A stretch of 64,000 nt of DNA from assembly GCA_025938935.1 (NCBI GenBank), contig JAPCWB010000001.1, positions 2,976,001-3,040,000 of the forward strand, given 5' to 3'. Below the pieces are notes generated by a model. That model had not been told where the DNA came from and made no database searches. It saw only the letters and a program-made list of their open reading frames with translations. Source of the stretch: Novosphingobium sp. MW5. GTDB taxonomy: Bacteria; Pseudomonadota; Alphaproteobacteria; Sphingomonadales; Sphingomonadaceae. Positions 26,951 through 36,509 of the stretch are shown one piece after another (within the stretch, counting starts at the first letter, position 1; every line of letters begins with the position of its first letter). The position numbers and the translations under genes were made by a program.

Positions 26951-27623
26951 AGCGCCGCTCCCTTGCCCCGAATTGCTCCAGCGCCTGCGCCAGGTGATCG
27001 GGCGTGAAATCGGGCCACAGCGTATCGACGAACATCATCTCGGCATAGGCCGCCTGCCACAGCAGGAAGTTGGAAAGGCGCACTTCGCCCGAGGTGCGGA
27101 TCAACAGGTCGAGCGGCGGCATTCCTGCCGTGTCGAGTTCGGCCTCGATGGTTTCCGGCGTGATCGGTCCCTTGGCCGCGGCCTTGGCGGCGGCGCGCGC
27201 GATTTCGTCCTGCGCGCCGTAGTTCAGGGCGACGGCGAGCGTGGTGCCGGTGTTATCCGCTGTCCGCGCCAGCGCCTTTTCCACCAGTTCGACAACATCA
27301 GCTGGGAAAGCCTTGTAATCGCCGATGATCCGCAGCTTCACGTTGTTCGCAGCGAACTCATCGAGGTCCGCGATGATGAAGGCCTTCATCAACCCCATCA
27401 GCGCGCCGATCTCCTCTTCGGAACGCCGCCAGTTCTCGGTGCTGAAGGCGTAAAGCGTCAACGCCTCAAGCCCGAGGTCCTTCGCCGCGCGCACGACCTT
27501 GCGCACGGCTTCGACGCCTTTTTTGTGGCCCATGGCGCGCGGCAGCATGCGCTTTTTCGCCCAGCGCCCGTTGCCATCCATGATGATGGCGACGTGGCGC
27601 GCGCCGTGATCGGAACGAGTCAT
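26937..27623 (-). CDS. uppS: Isoprenyl (undecaprenyl) diphosphate synthase UppS
   Basis: UppS condenses isopentenyl diphosphate units in cis to build undecaprenyl diphosphate, the lipid carrier for peptidoglycan and O-antigen. The 228-residue protein has the P-loop-like IIMDGNGRWAKKR at about residues 13-25, the ALTLYAFSTENWRRS segment and RTSGEVRLSNFLLWQ near the C-terminus. The start MTRSDHGARHVAIIMDGN is normal. Its stop overlaps the cdsA start by 14 bases, and it lies eight bases after frr. Confidence 0.96.
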   Translation of the reverse strand: MTRSDHGARHVAIIMDGNGRWAKKRMLPRAMGHKKGVEAVRKVVRAAKDLGLEALTLYAFSTENWRRSEEEIGALMGLMKAFIIADLDEFAANNVKLRIIGDYKAFPADVVELVEKALARTADNTGTTLAVALNYGAQDEIARAAAKAAAKGPITPETIEAELDTAGMPPLDLLIRTSGEVRLSNFLLWQAAYAEMMFVDTLWPDFTPDHLAQALEQFGARERRYGGR

Positions 27624-27631
27624 CTATCGGC

Positions 27632-28189
27632 TCACTTGCCGAGGATTTCCTTTTCCTTGGCGGCCGCAGCCTCATCCGCTGCCTTGATCGCTTCGTCAGT
27701 GAGCTTCTGGACTTCGGTTTCGGCGCGCTTGCGGTCGTCTTCCGAGATTTCTTTCTTGGCTTCGTCTGCCTTCAGGTTTTCCATGCCGTCGCGGCGCACG
27801 TTGCGGATCGCGATGCGCGCCTTTTCGGCATATTGACCGGCAAGCTTGGCCAGTTCCTTGCGGCGATCCTCGGTCAGGTCGGGGATCGGCAGGCGCAGGG
27901 TGTTGCCGTCGCTGATAGGGTTGAGGCCGAGACCAGCCGAGCGAATGGCCTTTTCGACCGGGGTGATGTTCGACTTGTCCCACACCTGCACGGTCAGCAT
28001 GCGCGGTTCAGGCGCCGAGACCGAGGCGACCTGGTTCAGCGGCATCTGGCTGCCATAGACATCGACCGTGATCGGATCGAGCAGAGTGGTGTTCGCGCGG
28101 CCCGTGCGAAGGCCGGCGAGATCGTGCTTCAGCGATTCAACCGCACCGGCCATGCGGCGTTCGAGATCTGCCTTGTCATACTTGGCCAT
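27632..28189 (-). CDS. frr: Ribosome recycling factor
   Basis: RRF splits post-termination ribosomes together with EF-G. The 185-residue protein begins [18 protein letters not shown] and contains [20 protein letters not shown] and the long helical C-terminal region, all typical. The ATG of MAKYDK is preceded closely by the pyrH stop (four bases). Longer open frame upstream is inside pyrH and unrelated. Confidence 0.97.
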   Translation of the reverse strand: MAKYDKADLERRMAGAVESLKHDLAGLRTGRANTTLLDPITVDVYGSQMPLNQVASVSAPEPRMLTVQVWDKSNITPVEKAIRSAGLGLNPISDGNTLRLPIPDLTEDRRKELAKLAGQYAEKARIAIRNVRRDGMENLKADEAKKEISEDDRKRAETEVQKLTDEAIKAADEAAAAKEKEILGK

Positions 28190-28193
28190 GGGA

Positions 28194-28913
28194 TCAGCCC
28201 TTCCTAACGATGGTTTGCGTGCCTTCACCCGCGAGCACCTTGGCCAGGTTGCCCTTTTCGCGGATCGAGAAGACGACGATGGGAATGTTGTTGTCACGGC
28301 ACAGCGCAACCGCGCTGGCGTCCATAACCTTCAGGTTCTGGGCGAGAACAGTGTCATAATCGACTGTATCGTAACGGATTGCCTGCGGATTGGTCTTCGG
28401 ATCGCTATCATAGATGCCGTCCACCGAAGTGCCCTTGAACAGGGCATCGCACTGCATTTCGGCCGCGCGCAGGGCGGCGCCGCTGTCGGTAGTGAAATAG
28501 GGTGCGCCAACGCCTGCGGCAAAGATCACGACGCGGCCCTTTTCGAGGTGCCGTTCGGCGCGGCGGCGGATGACGGGTTCGCAGACCTTGTCCATCTCGA
28601 TCGCGGACTGCACGCGGGTCTGCACGCCAAGCTGCTCAAGCGCGTTCTGCATGGCGAGCGCGTTCATCACGGTGGCGAGCATACCCATGTAATCGGCCTG
28701 GGCGCGGTCCATGCCCTTGGCCGCGCCAGCCATGCCGCGAAAGATGTTGCCGCCGCCGATGACGAGGCACACTTCAAGGCCGGTTTCCTTGGCCGCTTTC
28801 ACTTCCTTGGCCAGTTCCGCGACGAATTCGGGATCGATTCCGAACTGCTGGTTGCCCATCAGCACTTCGCCCGAAAGTTTGAGCAGGACGCGCTTGTATT
28901 TGGGGCTGGCCAT
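28194..28913 (-). CDS. pyrH: UMP kinase
   Basis: PyrH phosphorylates UMP to UDP and is the hexameric amino-acid-kinase-type enzyme specific to bacteria. The 239-residue protein begins [20 protein letters not shown] and shows [10 protein letters not shown] (about 55-64), the [14 protein letters not shown] segment and the C-terminal NIPIVVFSI motif. It lies between tsf and frr in the conserved rpsB-tsf-pyrH-frr order. Confidence 0.97.
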   Translation of the reverse strand: MASPKYKRVLLKLSGEVLMGNQQFGIDPEFVAELAKEVKAAKETGLEVCLVIGGGNIFRGMAGAAKGMDRAQADYMGMLATVMNALAMQNALEQLGVQTRVQSAIEMDKVCEPVIRRRAERHLEKGRVVIFAAGVGAPYFTTDSGAALRAAEMQCDALFKGTSVDGIYDSDPKTNPQAIRYDTVDYDTVLAQNLKVMDASAVALCRDNNIPIVVFSIREKGNLAKVLAGEGTQTIVRKG

Positions 28914-28980
28914 GCGAATGCGATTCCGTTCCGAAAGAGTGGGCTGGCGTTACCGTCTAGGCGGGGCGAGGTAAATAGCA

Positions 28981-29012
28981 ACGGGGCCCGAGGCGTTAGC
29001 CCCGGACCCCGT
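28981..29012 (-). terminator. Hairpin downstream of tsf
   Basis: An inverted repeat with two mismatches (ACGGGGTCCGGGGC and GCCTCGGGCCCCGT on the minus strand, loop TAAC) lies 26 bases after the tsf stop. The following U tract is poor (TGCTATTT), so it may attenuate rather than stop transcription into pyrH. Confidence 0.55.
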
Positions 29013-29037
29013 CAAAATGCCTTTCGGCAGGATCGGA

Positions 29038-29962
29038 TCAGAGACCGGCGGCTGCCGCGACTTCCGCCGCGAAGTCGCTGACTTCCTTTTCGATGCCTTC
29101 GCCCAGCTGGAAGCGGACATAGTCCTTCAGCACGATCTTGGTGCCGGCGGCCTTGCCAGCCTGCTCGACGACCTGGGCGACCGGGGTCTTGTTGTCCATG
29201 ACGAAGATCTGGCTGAGCAGGGCGTTGTCCTTGGCGAACTTGTTGACCGCGCCATCGACCATCTTGGCCTGCACTTCGGCGGGCTTGCCCGATTCAGCGG
29301 CCTTTTCGGCAGCGATCTTGCGTTCGCGGGCGATCATGTCCTGATCAAGGTCGTCAGCGTTCAGCGCCAGCGGGAAAGCCGCGGCGATGTGCATGGCGAT
29401 CTGCTTGCCCAGCGGTTCCAGCACGTCAGCACCGGCTTCCGATTCGAGCGCGACGAGCACGCCGATCTTGCCGAGGTTCGGCGCGGCCGCGTTGTGCATG
29501 TAGGGCACGACGACGCCGTTCGCGACCGAAACGGTCTTCATGCGGCGCACCTGCTGGTTTTCACCGATGGTGGCAACGTTGTTGGTCAGCGTATCGGCAA
29601 CCGTGCCGCCGCCCGGATAGGCAGCAGCCTTGAGCGCTTCGACGTCGTCGGACGACTGGCCGAGAGCGACTTCGGTGGTCTTGCGGACAAAGTCCTCGGA
29701 ACTGTTCGTTCTTGGCAACGAAGTCCGTTTCCGAGTTCACTTCGACGGCAACGCCCTTGGTGCCCGAAACGGCGACGCCGACCAGGCCCTCGGCCGCGGT
29801 GCGGCTGGACTTCTTGGCGACGGCAGCAAGGCCCTTGGCGCGCAGCAGATCGACCGCGGCTTCCATGTCGCCGCCGGTTTCGTCCATTGCCTTCTTGCAA
29901 TCCATCATGCCGGCGCCGGTGCGCTCGCGCAGGTTCTTCACGTCAGTGGCGGTATAGGCCAT
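29038..29962 (-). CDS. tsf: Elongation factor Ts, frame broken in the middle
   Basis: EF-Ts recycles EF-Tu by exchanging GDP for GTP. The N-terminal part [26 protein letters not shown], with the [10 protein letters not shown] motif, is in one frame. The rest ([12 protein letters not shown] to the C-terminal AEVAAAAGL) is in another. Deleting one base of the GG at 29698-29699 (a C on the coding strand, TTCCGAG) gives a continuous 307-residue EF-Ts of normal length. EF-Ts is essential, so an extra base in the sequence is the simplest reading. The gene follows rpsB, separated by a palindromic repeat. Confidence 0.92.
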
Positions 29963-29983
29963 CTTGAGTATCCTTTGGTTTTT

Positions 29984-30076
29984 TCGTCATCCCGGACTTG
30001 CTCCGGGATCGCGGGCCGGATTTCTCCGACCTCGCATCAAAAGGCCAGCGGTCCCGGGTCGAGCCCGGGACGACGC
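29984..30076. repeat. Palindromic intergenic repeat element between rpsB and tsf
   Basis: The element holds two hairpins in opposite orientation: ATCCCGGA-CTTGC-TCCGGGAT (29989-30009) and GTCCCGGG-TCGAG-CCCGGGAC (30051-30071). The outer ends CGTCATCCCGG and CCGGGACGACG form an inverted repeat with one mismatch. This architecture is typical of small dispersed palindromic elements in alphaproteobacteria. It occupies almost all of the spacer between two co-transcribed translation genes. Only one copy was noticed here. Confidence 0.6.
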
Positions 30077-30081
30077 CCGGT

Positions 30082-30868
<787 letters not shown>

Positions 30869-31226
30869 AGGTAATTCCTTTCCGGTTGAACCTCCGGGAC
30901 ACTGGAACCAGGCGGAGATCCCGCGCGTGGCACCGGTATGTGTGCATCCCGTGTGGATTTGCCGCCCCTCACCCAGGCACCATGCCCGGATTCGCGCGAC
31001 GGGGTGGCCCCTAGACGGGTTCGGCGCGGAAATCCAGCCTCAATTCGGCGCAGCGCACAAACCGCCGGTCGCTTAGCCGGCCTTCACACGGGTCGAACCG
31101 GGAACTGGCAGGCTTGTTCAGGTTTCATTTGCCATGAATCGGTCAGCAAGCCGTCGGTTTCGGCGGAACAGAGGCCGGGATCTCTTTTGAATGACGATTG
31201 CGGGGGCGCAATGCGAGGTAGCTTCG
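30869..31226. other. Divergent intergenic region, no gene seen
   Basis: This spacer separates rpsB (minus) from a small membrane-protein gene (plus). It should hold the rpsB promoter and leader. No tRNA, riboswitch-like fold or convincing open frame was found by reading. Confidence 0.5.
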
Positions 31227-31502
31227 ATGACGTTCGTACCCGTCCTGATTGCCCTGACCGTAATCGTCACAGGATCGCTTTTCATCGCCGTGAGCGTGCA
31301 GCGTGCCTTCACCCGGACAGCAAGGATGCGGCGTGAACTGCGCGAAGGCGGTCCTAACGTGACCGTGCACTATTCCGTGTCGGAACCGGCATGGCCGGTC
31401 CCGTCCCCGCTTCCGAACCTGCGCAAGGGCGCCGAGCGCCTGACCCGCGCAGTCGCAGCGCGCTCCAGGCCGGTCAAGCAGGAAGCCTCCGAAGCGGCCT
31501 GA
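31227..31502 (+). CDS. Small single-pass membrane protein of unknown function
   Basis: This 91-residue protein begins MTFVPVLIALTVIVTGSLFIAVSVQRAF, a single N-terminal transmembrane helix, followed by a basic cytoplasmic region (TARMRRELREGG) and a proline-containing tail. The ATG at 31227 is favoured over an upstream in-frame ATG at 31191 because GAGG lies about nine bases before it. No family was recognised. A second small membrane protein of the same plan follows 200 bp downstream. The two share an arrangement of TM helix plus a motif containing a leucine/arginine/glutamate run (RRELREGG here, LPRLGELRA there), a weak likeness only. Confidence 0.65.
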   Translation: MTFVPVLIALTVIVTGSLFIAVSVQRAFTRTARMRRELREGGPNVTVHYSVSEPAWPVPSPLPNLRKGAERLTRAVAARSRPVKQEASEAA

Positions 31503-31563
31503 CCCCATACTGCCACGCGAATTTGCAAGGGGCGCGCAAAACCGCTCCCTTTCATTTTGTTCT

Positions 31564-31592
31564 TGACGAAAAGAACAAACCATGAACATATG
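31564..31592 (+). promoter_or_regulatory. Putative promoter with overlapping LexA (SOS) box
   Basis: GAAC-N7-GAAC (31574-31588) is the reverse complement of the alphaproteobacterial LexA operator GTTC-N7-GTTC. It sits between a -35-like TTGACG (31564-31569) and a -10-like ACATAT or CATATG (31587-31593). An operator in the spacer would block RNA polymerase. The next start codon in this direction is the small membrane-protein ATG at 31700. Confidence 0.55.
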
Positions 31593-31699
31593 GGTTCAAC
31601 AAACGGAAAACTGCCATTTCGAAAAAGCCGAATCGGAAGTTGTCCACAAGGTTTGAACAGTCTCACCACAGACTGGCGCACAGGCAAGAGGGAAGTCGA

Positions 31700-31957
31700 A
31701 TGACCATGCAGCTGATGCTCACCGCCCTGTTTTCCACCGCAGCCCTTTTTGCCGCTGCCGCGCTTTGGAACAGCGTACGCGGCGTTCTCCCCCGCCTCGG
31801 CGAACTGCGCGCAGCCGCTCAGGCGCAGGCCAGCCAGACAGTTTCCTGGCGTGTAACCACAGTGGAAGTCAGCCGCGCACCCGCACAGGTTCGCACGCTG
31901 CCCGTCAGGGCAAAGGCGTTGCCGGTTCGCTCGGCTGAATGGCGCGCCGCCGCTTGA
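31700..31957 (+). CDS. Small membrane protein, candidate SOS-regulated
   Basis: This 85-residue protein begins MTMQLMLTALFSTAALFAAAALW, one transmembrane helix, then VRGVLPRLGELRAAAQAQ and a basic C-terminus. A strong ribosome-binding site (AGAGGGAAG) precedes the ATG. A LexA-type box inside a promoter lies 112 bp upstream. In Caulobacter, small SOS-induced membrane proteins (SidA, DidA) inhibit division; similarity here is in size, topology and regulation only, not in sequence that could be recognised. The gene overlaps the convergent pssA gene by 53 bp at its 3' end. Confidence 0.65.
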   Translation: MTMQLMLTALFSTAALFAAAALWNSVRGVLPRLGELRAAAQAQASQTVSWRVTTVEVSRAPAQVRTLPVRAKALPVRSAEWRAAA

Positions 31958-32708
31958 CGCGGGCATAGGCGATCACGCCGTAAGGCAGCGTCGCCAGGTA
32001 GATCACGCAGATCGCGATCAGCGTCCACCAGGGTTCGGTCAGCAGGGCAACGCCCGCAAGTCCGAAGACCATGACCAGCCACAGCCGGATGCCCCGCCGC
32101 GGACGCAACTTGCTCCAGCTCAGCGTGGCTACGCTCGAGATCATCAGGAAAGCAACCGCGACCAGCCACAGGCCGACAACGACCGGCGATTGCAATTCTT
32201 CCCATCCGGTCACGAACCACAGGAACATCGGCAGCATGGCGAGCCCTGCCCCTACAGGAGCGGGAACGCCGGTCAGGAAACCTGCTGACTTGTGGGGCTG
32301 ATCCTCAACATCGATGCGCGCATTGAAACGCGCCAGGCGCAGCGCGCAGCTGATGGCGAAGATCAGGCTGGCGAACCAGCCAAGGCGCGGCAGGTCATGC
32401 AGCGCCCAGAGGAACAGGATGAAGGCCGGCGCCACGCCGAAAGAGACGTTGTCCGCCAGACTGTCGAGCTCCGCACCAAAGCGCGACTGCCCCTTGAGCA
32501 GGCGCGCGACGCGGCCATCGATACCGTCCAGCAGGCCGGCCAGCAGGATGGTCAGCGTCGCCTGTTCGAACTTGCCCTCGGTGGCAAAGCGGATGCCGGT
32601 CAGTCCGAAACCCAATGCGGACACGGTGATCGCATTGGGGATCAGCGTGCGCATGGTCAGGCCCTGCGGCAAGCGCACGAGCTTTTCGCGCCCGTGCCCG
32701 CCGTTCAC
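31905..32708 (-). CDS. pssA: CDP-diacylglycerol-serine O-phosphatidyltransferase (phosphatidylserine synthase)
   Basis: PssA makes phosphatidylserine from CDP-diacylglycerol and serine at the inner membrane. The CDP-alcohol phosphotransferase motif is complete: DGxDGxxAR...GxxxDxxxD reads [20 protein letters not shown] then [11 protein letters not shown] at about residues 60-92. Around seven or eight hydrophobic helices follow. Its start overlaps the psd stop by four bases. The 3' end overlaps the convergent small membrane-protein gene by 53 bp. This is the type II (integral membrane) enzyme. Confidence 0.94.
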   Translation of the reverse strand: MNGGHGREKLVRLPQGLTMRTLIPNAITVSALGFGLTGIRFATEGKFEQATLTILLAGLLDGIDGRVARLLKGQSRFGAELDSLADNVSFGVAPAFILFLWALHDLPRLGWFASLIFAISCALRLARFNARIDVEDQPHKSAGFLTGVPAPVGAGLAMLPMFLWFVTGWEELQSPVVVGLWLVAVAFLMISSVATLSWSKLRPRRGIRLWLVMVFGLAGVALLTEPWWTLIAICVIYLATLPYGVIAYARVKRRRAIQPSEPATPLP

Positions 32709-33451
32709 TGGCGGCGACCTTCGATAAGCGGCTGGTTGCCGATCTCGGCCAGCACGGTTTCCCCGGCCACGACCTTCTGGCCGATCAGCACCTTGGGTTC
32801 GGTGCCTTCCGGCAGGAACACGTCAACGCGGCTGCCGAAGCGGATCAGGCCGATACGGCCGCCCGAGATGACCGGATCGCCCGGCTTGAGGAAGGGCACG
32901 ATGCGGCGGGCGACCAGGCCGGCAATCTGGGTGAAGCCAACCGAAACGCCGTCCCCGCGCTCGACCAGCCAATGTTGGCGCTCGTTCTCTTCGCTCGCCT
33001 TGTCGAGGTCGGCGTTGAGGAAGCGCCCGGGAATATAGGCGACGCGGCGCACCGTGCCGCTGATGGGCGAGCGGTTGATGTGAACGTCGAACACGCTCAT
33101 GAAGATCGAAACGCGCGTCAGCGGCGCGTCACCAAGGCCCGGCGCTGTGCCGTCGCCCTTGGCCAGTTCAGCAGGCGGCGGAACCTTCTTGATCAGCGTC
33201 ACCAGGCCATCGGCCGGAGAAACGATCAGGTTCTCACCCTGCGGTGTGACCCGCGGCGGATCGCGGAAAAAGGCAAGAATGCCGAGCACCAGCACGCCGA
33301 GCGGCCAGGCGATCGTTTCCCAGGCCATCAGTGCCGCGCCGAGCGAGAGCGCTCCCGCTATCAGGGCGAACTTGCGACCTTCCGGGTGAACGCTGGGCCA
33401 TTGCCAGGCAGCTTCGCCGCGGCCGCGATTATCAGTCAGGTTTGCAGGCAT
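32705..33451 (-). CDS. psd: Phosphatidylserine decarboxylase proenzyme (short class)
   Basis: Psd converts phosphatidylserine to phosphatidylethanolamine with a pyruvoyl cofactor formed by self-cleavage. The processing site reads [10 protein letters not shown] near residue 212, with Ser as the pyruvoyl precursor. Two hydrophobic segments near residues 30-65 anchor it, and [14 protein letters not shown] is a family hallmark. The start [13 protein letters not shown] is chosen over an upstream in-frame codon at 33487. It forms a two-gene unit with pssA. Confidence 0.93.
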   Translation of the reverse strand: MPANLTDNRGRGEAAWQWPSVHPEGRKFALIAGALSLGAALMAWETIAWPLGVLVLGILAFFRDPPRVTPQGENLIVSPADGLVTLIKKVPPPAELAKGDGTAPGLGDAPLTRVSIFMSVFDVHINRSPISGTVRRVAYIPGRFLNADLDKASEENERQHWLVERGDGVSVGFTQIAGLVARRIVPFLKPGDPVISGGRIGLIRFGSRVDVFLPEGTEPKVLIGQKVVAGETVLAEIGNQPLIEGRRQ

Positions 33452-33797
33452 GGAGACGCATCTAGGCGCTGCGCGCGCAGCTAACAAGGTCTAGCGACAT
33501 CGGTGCCGCTTCAGAGCCACTTTCGCCCGACTATTCCGGAGAAATAGGCGAGCAATTCCAGATACCTGCAAAAGTGCGCGGGGAGCGAAAGCCGAAAGCC
33601 GGGCGAAATGCGCCCACGGCCGATACCTTTGATGCGCCCCCCGCGCAAAGTTGCTGCGGACTCCCCGGATATTAGGGAAGGGGATTCCGCCTGCTTCACG
33701 GCCGGGTCGCAATGGCCGTGCTTGCAGCTCGTGATAGTCAACCTGCCTTGCACGCTAACCGCTGTATATTACAAGCAAAAGTCCCACAGATATGGGG
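33452..33797. other. Intergenic region, no gene seen
   Basis: This spacer lies between psd and the response regulator, both on the minus strand. It should carry the psd promoter. No structured RNA, repeat or credible open frame with a start and ribosome-binding site was recognised. Confidence 0.5.
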
Positions 33798-34463
33798 TCA
33801 AATCCGAAGCTGTCCGGTCTTAACAGCTTCGTACACCGCCTCGCCGCGCGAATGGACGGCGAGCTTGCGGTAGATCGACTTGACGTAGTTCCCGACAGTC
33901 AGGGGAGAAATCCCCAGCACTCTGGCCGCCTGCTTGTAGCTGCTGCCCTTGGCGAAGATCTTGAGCAATTCGATTTCCCGCGGGGTCAGGCCATCGTCCT
34001 GTTCGGCCACCACTGTCACGGCCGCATCCTGGCTCCGCAGGTTTTCGAGCAGATAAACCGCTGCCGCCGCGCTGATCGGGGCACCCCCGCCCAGGGTCAC
34101 GCGGATGCCATCGACAATCGCGGCGGGATCGCTGTCCTTCAGCAGGTAGCCATCGGCCCCGGCGCGGATTGCGGCCACGACCGTTTCCCGGTCGCCGAAC
34201 GAGGTGACGATCAGAATGCGGGCATCGCAGTGATCCTTGATCACGCCGACAAAATCGAGCCCGCTGCCATCCGGAAGGCCGATGTCGAGCAGGAACAGTT
34301 CGGGCTGCAGGTGGAGCAGTTCCCTCGCCTGCGCGATGGACCCGGCGCAACCAGCGAGGTCAAGGTCAGGCGCAGCGCTGAGGATTTCGATGAAGTGATC
34401 GCGCACGATCGGGTCGTCCTCGACCACGACGATGCGGCTGGTGGGAGCGGCGCTTGACGGCAT
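33798..34463 (-). CDS. NarL/FixJ-family response regulator
   Basis: This 221-residue regulator has a receiver domain (about residues 9-125) with acidic pocket E15-D16-D17 region, phosphoacceptor Asp60 (LFLLDIGLPDGSG) and Lys near LLKDSD, followed by a LuxR-type helix-turn-helix (TPREIELLKIFAKG to VGNYVKSIYRKL) at about 155-210. It lies 51 bases after the partner sensor kinase and downstream of the quinoprotein dehydrogenase. It may control that enzyme or its substrate pathway; this is inference from position. Confidence 0.9.
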   Translation of the reverse strand: MPSSAAPTSRIVVVEDDPIVRDHFIEILSAAPDLDLAGCAGSIAQARELLHLQPELFLLDIGLPDGSGLDFVGVIKDHCDARILIVTSFGDRETVVAAIRAGADGYLLKDSDPAAIVDGIRVTLGGGAPISAAAAVYLLENLRSQDAAVTVVAEQDDGLTPREIELLKIFAKGSSYKQAARVLGISPLTVGNYVKSIYRKLAVHSRGEAVYEAVKTGQLRI

Positions 34464-34514
34464 GGCCCTACCCTGCCCCCTGCGTGGTGCCTTGGCCAGA
34501 CCAGACTTCTGGCA

Positions 34515-36401
34515 TCAGTCCTGCACCTTCGGGCTTGCCGGCAGGTCGAGCACTACGCTCACACCCCGATCGCTATCCCGCAGATCGAAACGTGCGCCCA
34601 CGGCTGCCGCGCGTCCGGCCATGTTCGCCAGCCCCTTGCCGCGCGCATTGGCCGAACCCATGCCCCCACCATTGTCAGACACCATGATCCTGACGGCATA
34701 GGCGGGATCGTCCGCAGGCTCGATCGCGATGGTAACGCTATCGCCGGTCGAATGCTTGAGTGCATTCGAAACTGCTTCCTGCATAACGCGGAACACCTGC
34801 AGCACAGCGCGCGGGCCATAAGGAGGCAGGTCCATCTCGGCCTCGCGCCATTCGAAGCGTTTGCCCGCCCCTTCGACCCGCGCCTGCATGCGTTCGCGGA
34901 AGATCGAGAGTGCCGATTGCAGCGATTCGCCTACCGAATCCATCGAATCGATCATCAGCCGCATCTCGTCGATCACCGTTTGCAGCCCTTCGGCGACCAC
35001 GGGAGGCTCCGCCTGGCCGCGCTTCGCCATCAGCAGCATGGACATCAGCTGGCTGCCAAGACCGTCATGCATGTCCCGCATGATGCGTTGGCGCTCTGCC
35101 TGGTGCGCCTGCGTCATGACCATCGCCTTCTCTCGCTCATGGGCCGCCTCAAGGTCTGCGGTGCGTTCGGCGAGCTGGCCCTGCAGCAGCGTATTCAGCG
35201 AGGTGGTAGATTGGAACAGGCGGACATTTTCGGCAAGGTAGGCTGCGACGAAGCCGATGATCAGGAAGGGCATGGCATTGTCTGCGTACTTCTTGATCGT
35301 AATGTCGAACACGGCGGAAAGCGCGTCGATGCCGATCAGCATCAGGCACAGCGTGAAGATCGCGGTTTCCCAGTGCCGCCGCTCGTAATTGCGCACGACA
35401 CCGATCAGGAGCAGCGCTACCGCTCCCAGCGCAGAGATCAGCCCCCACCACATGGCGATAATGTCCACCGTGTCGATCCGGCTGAATAGTCCGCGGTACA
35501 GGATGACCGTAAAGAGGCCCAACATGGCCGCCCACAGCACCAGCGTGATGCGGCCCAGCAGTCGCAGCGGCCGCCCGGACCAGTGGTTGGCAAGGTTTAG
35601 CCAGCCAAGCGGCACCAGCGTCACGAAGGTGTAGAGATAGAGGATGCGCGCGATCCCGCGCAGCGGCGGATCGGTCATTTCGAAATAGAGCAACTGCGCC
35701 GTCCATGCCGCGACGACCACAAGGAACCAGCGCAGCACGGGCCGATTGCCTCCGCGCAGGACGACGACCAGCAAGAGGAACGCCAGCAGGCCGCCCATCG
35801 CGACGTTGGCCGTGGCCAGTGTGTTGAGCGTGAAATATTCGTGCGCCCTTGCCTTCGCCAGCGTCTCGTAATCGCCGATCACCGGAGGCCGGAAATCCCA
35901 GTAAGGCGTGCCTTCATCGTGCGAGAAGACAACCTCGATATCGTTGCGGCCTTCGCGGGCGATGCCTTCCGGGATCAGAAAAACGCGGCGGACGTTTCCG
36001 TGATAGGTCCCGTCCTTCACGTCGACCCGGCCCTCCTGAAACAGGGTGGAGCCGTTCATCCGCAGGATGAAGTTGTCACTGCTCATGCGCAGGATGATGC
36101 CCATCGGCCGGTCAGGCGCACGGTCCAGGGTGAAACCCGCGCGCACTGCGCGGTACCCGGCTTCGCAGCATTCCGAATAGGGCAGCTCCCGGGTTTCCCA
36201 GGTAGCCGCTCGCAGGCTCTTCTCGTCAATGCCCTTGGGCCTGGCCCATTCGACCTGCGCGATGTCGACAATCGAGCCGGGCGGCTTGGTGCGATGGAAG
36301 ATGGGATCGAAGACCAGCCAATAGGCAGCCTGGACCACGAGAATTGCCGCAATCGCCCTCAGGACCGAGCGCGCGACCGGACTGCCGACCAATTGAACCA
36401 T
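34515..36401 (-). CDS. Membrane sensor histidine kinase (HisKA_3 type)
   Basis: This 628-residue kinase has a signal-anchor helix (residues about 14-32), a periplasmic domain to about residue 195 with a carbohydrate-binding-like beta fold, then seven hydrophobic helices (about 200-405), resembling the 7TM-type sensor layout. A coiled coil follows (LNTLLQGQLAERTADLEAAHER). The dimerisation/phosphorylation motif RQRIMRDMHDGLGSQLM places the phospho-histidine near residue 443. The HATPase_c domain has N and G boxes (EAVSNALKHS, VSDNGGGMG, GKGLANMAGRAAAVG). It lies just upstream of its LuxR-type regulator in transcription order. The ligand is unknown. Confidence 0.88.
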   Translation of the reverse strand: MVQLVGSPVARSVLRAIAAILVVQAAYWLVFDPIFHRTKPPGSIVDIAQVEWARPKGIDEKSLRAATWETRELPYSECCEAGYRAVRAGFTLDRAPDRPMGIILRMSSDNFILRMNGSTLFQEGRVDVKDGTYHGNVRRVFLIPEGIAREGRNDIEVVFSHDEGTPYWDFRPPVIGDYETLAKARAHEYFTLNTLATANVAMGGLLAFLLLVVVLRGGNRPVLRWFLVVVAAWTAQLLYFEMTDPPLRGIARILYLYTFVTLVPLGWLNLANHWSGRPLRLLGRITLVLWAAMLGLFTVILYRGLFSRIDTVDIIAMWWGLISALGAVALLLIGVVRNYERRHWETAIFTLCLMLIGIDALSAVFDITIKKYADNAMPFLIIGFVAAYLAENVRLFQSTTSLNTLLQGQLAERTADLEAAHEREKAMVMTQAHQAERQRIMRDMHDGLGSQLMSMLLMAKRGQAEPPVVAEGLQTVIDEMRLMIDSMDSVGESLQSALSIFRERMQARVEGAGKRFEWREAEMDLPPYGPRAVLQVFRVMQEAVSNALKHSTGDSVTIAIEPADDPAYAVRIMVSDNGGGMGSANARGKGLANMAGRAAAVGARFDLRDSDRGVSVVLDLPASPKVQD

Positions 36402-36509
36402 GCCCCCGTTCCCCCGAAGACGACCATGCCACCCTGCCCGGGATATGGCATGTCGTCGATCAGTGCAGCACCATATTCGTGGTGCCGCAGGAACGAAAGT
36501 GCGCCCTTG

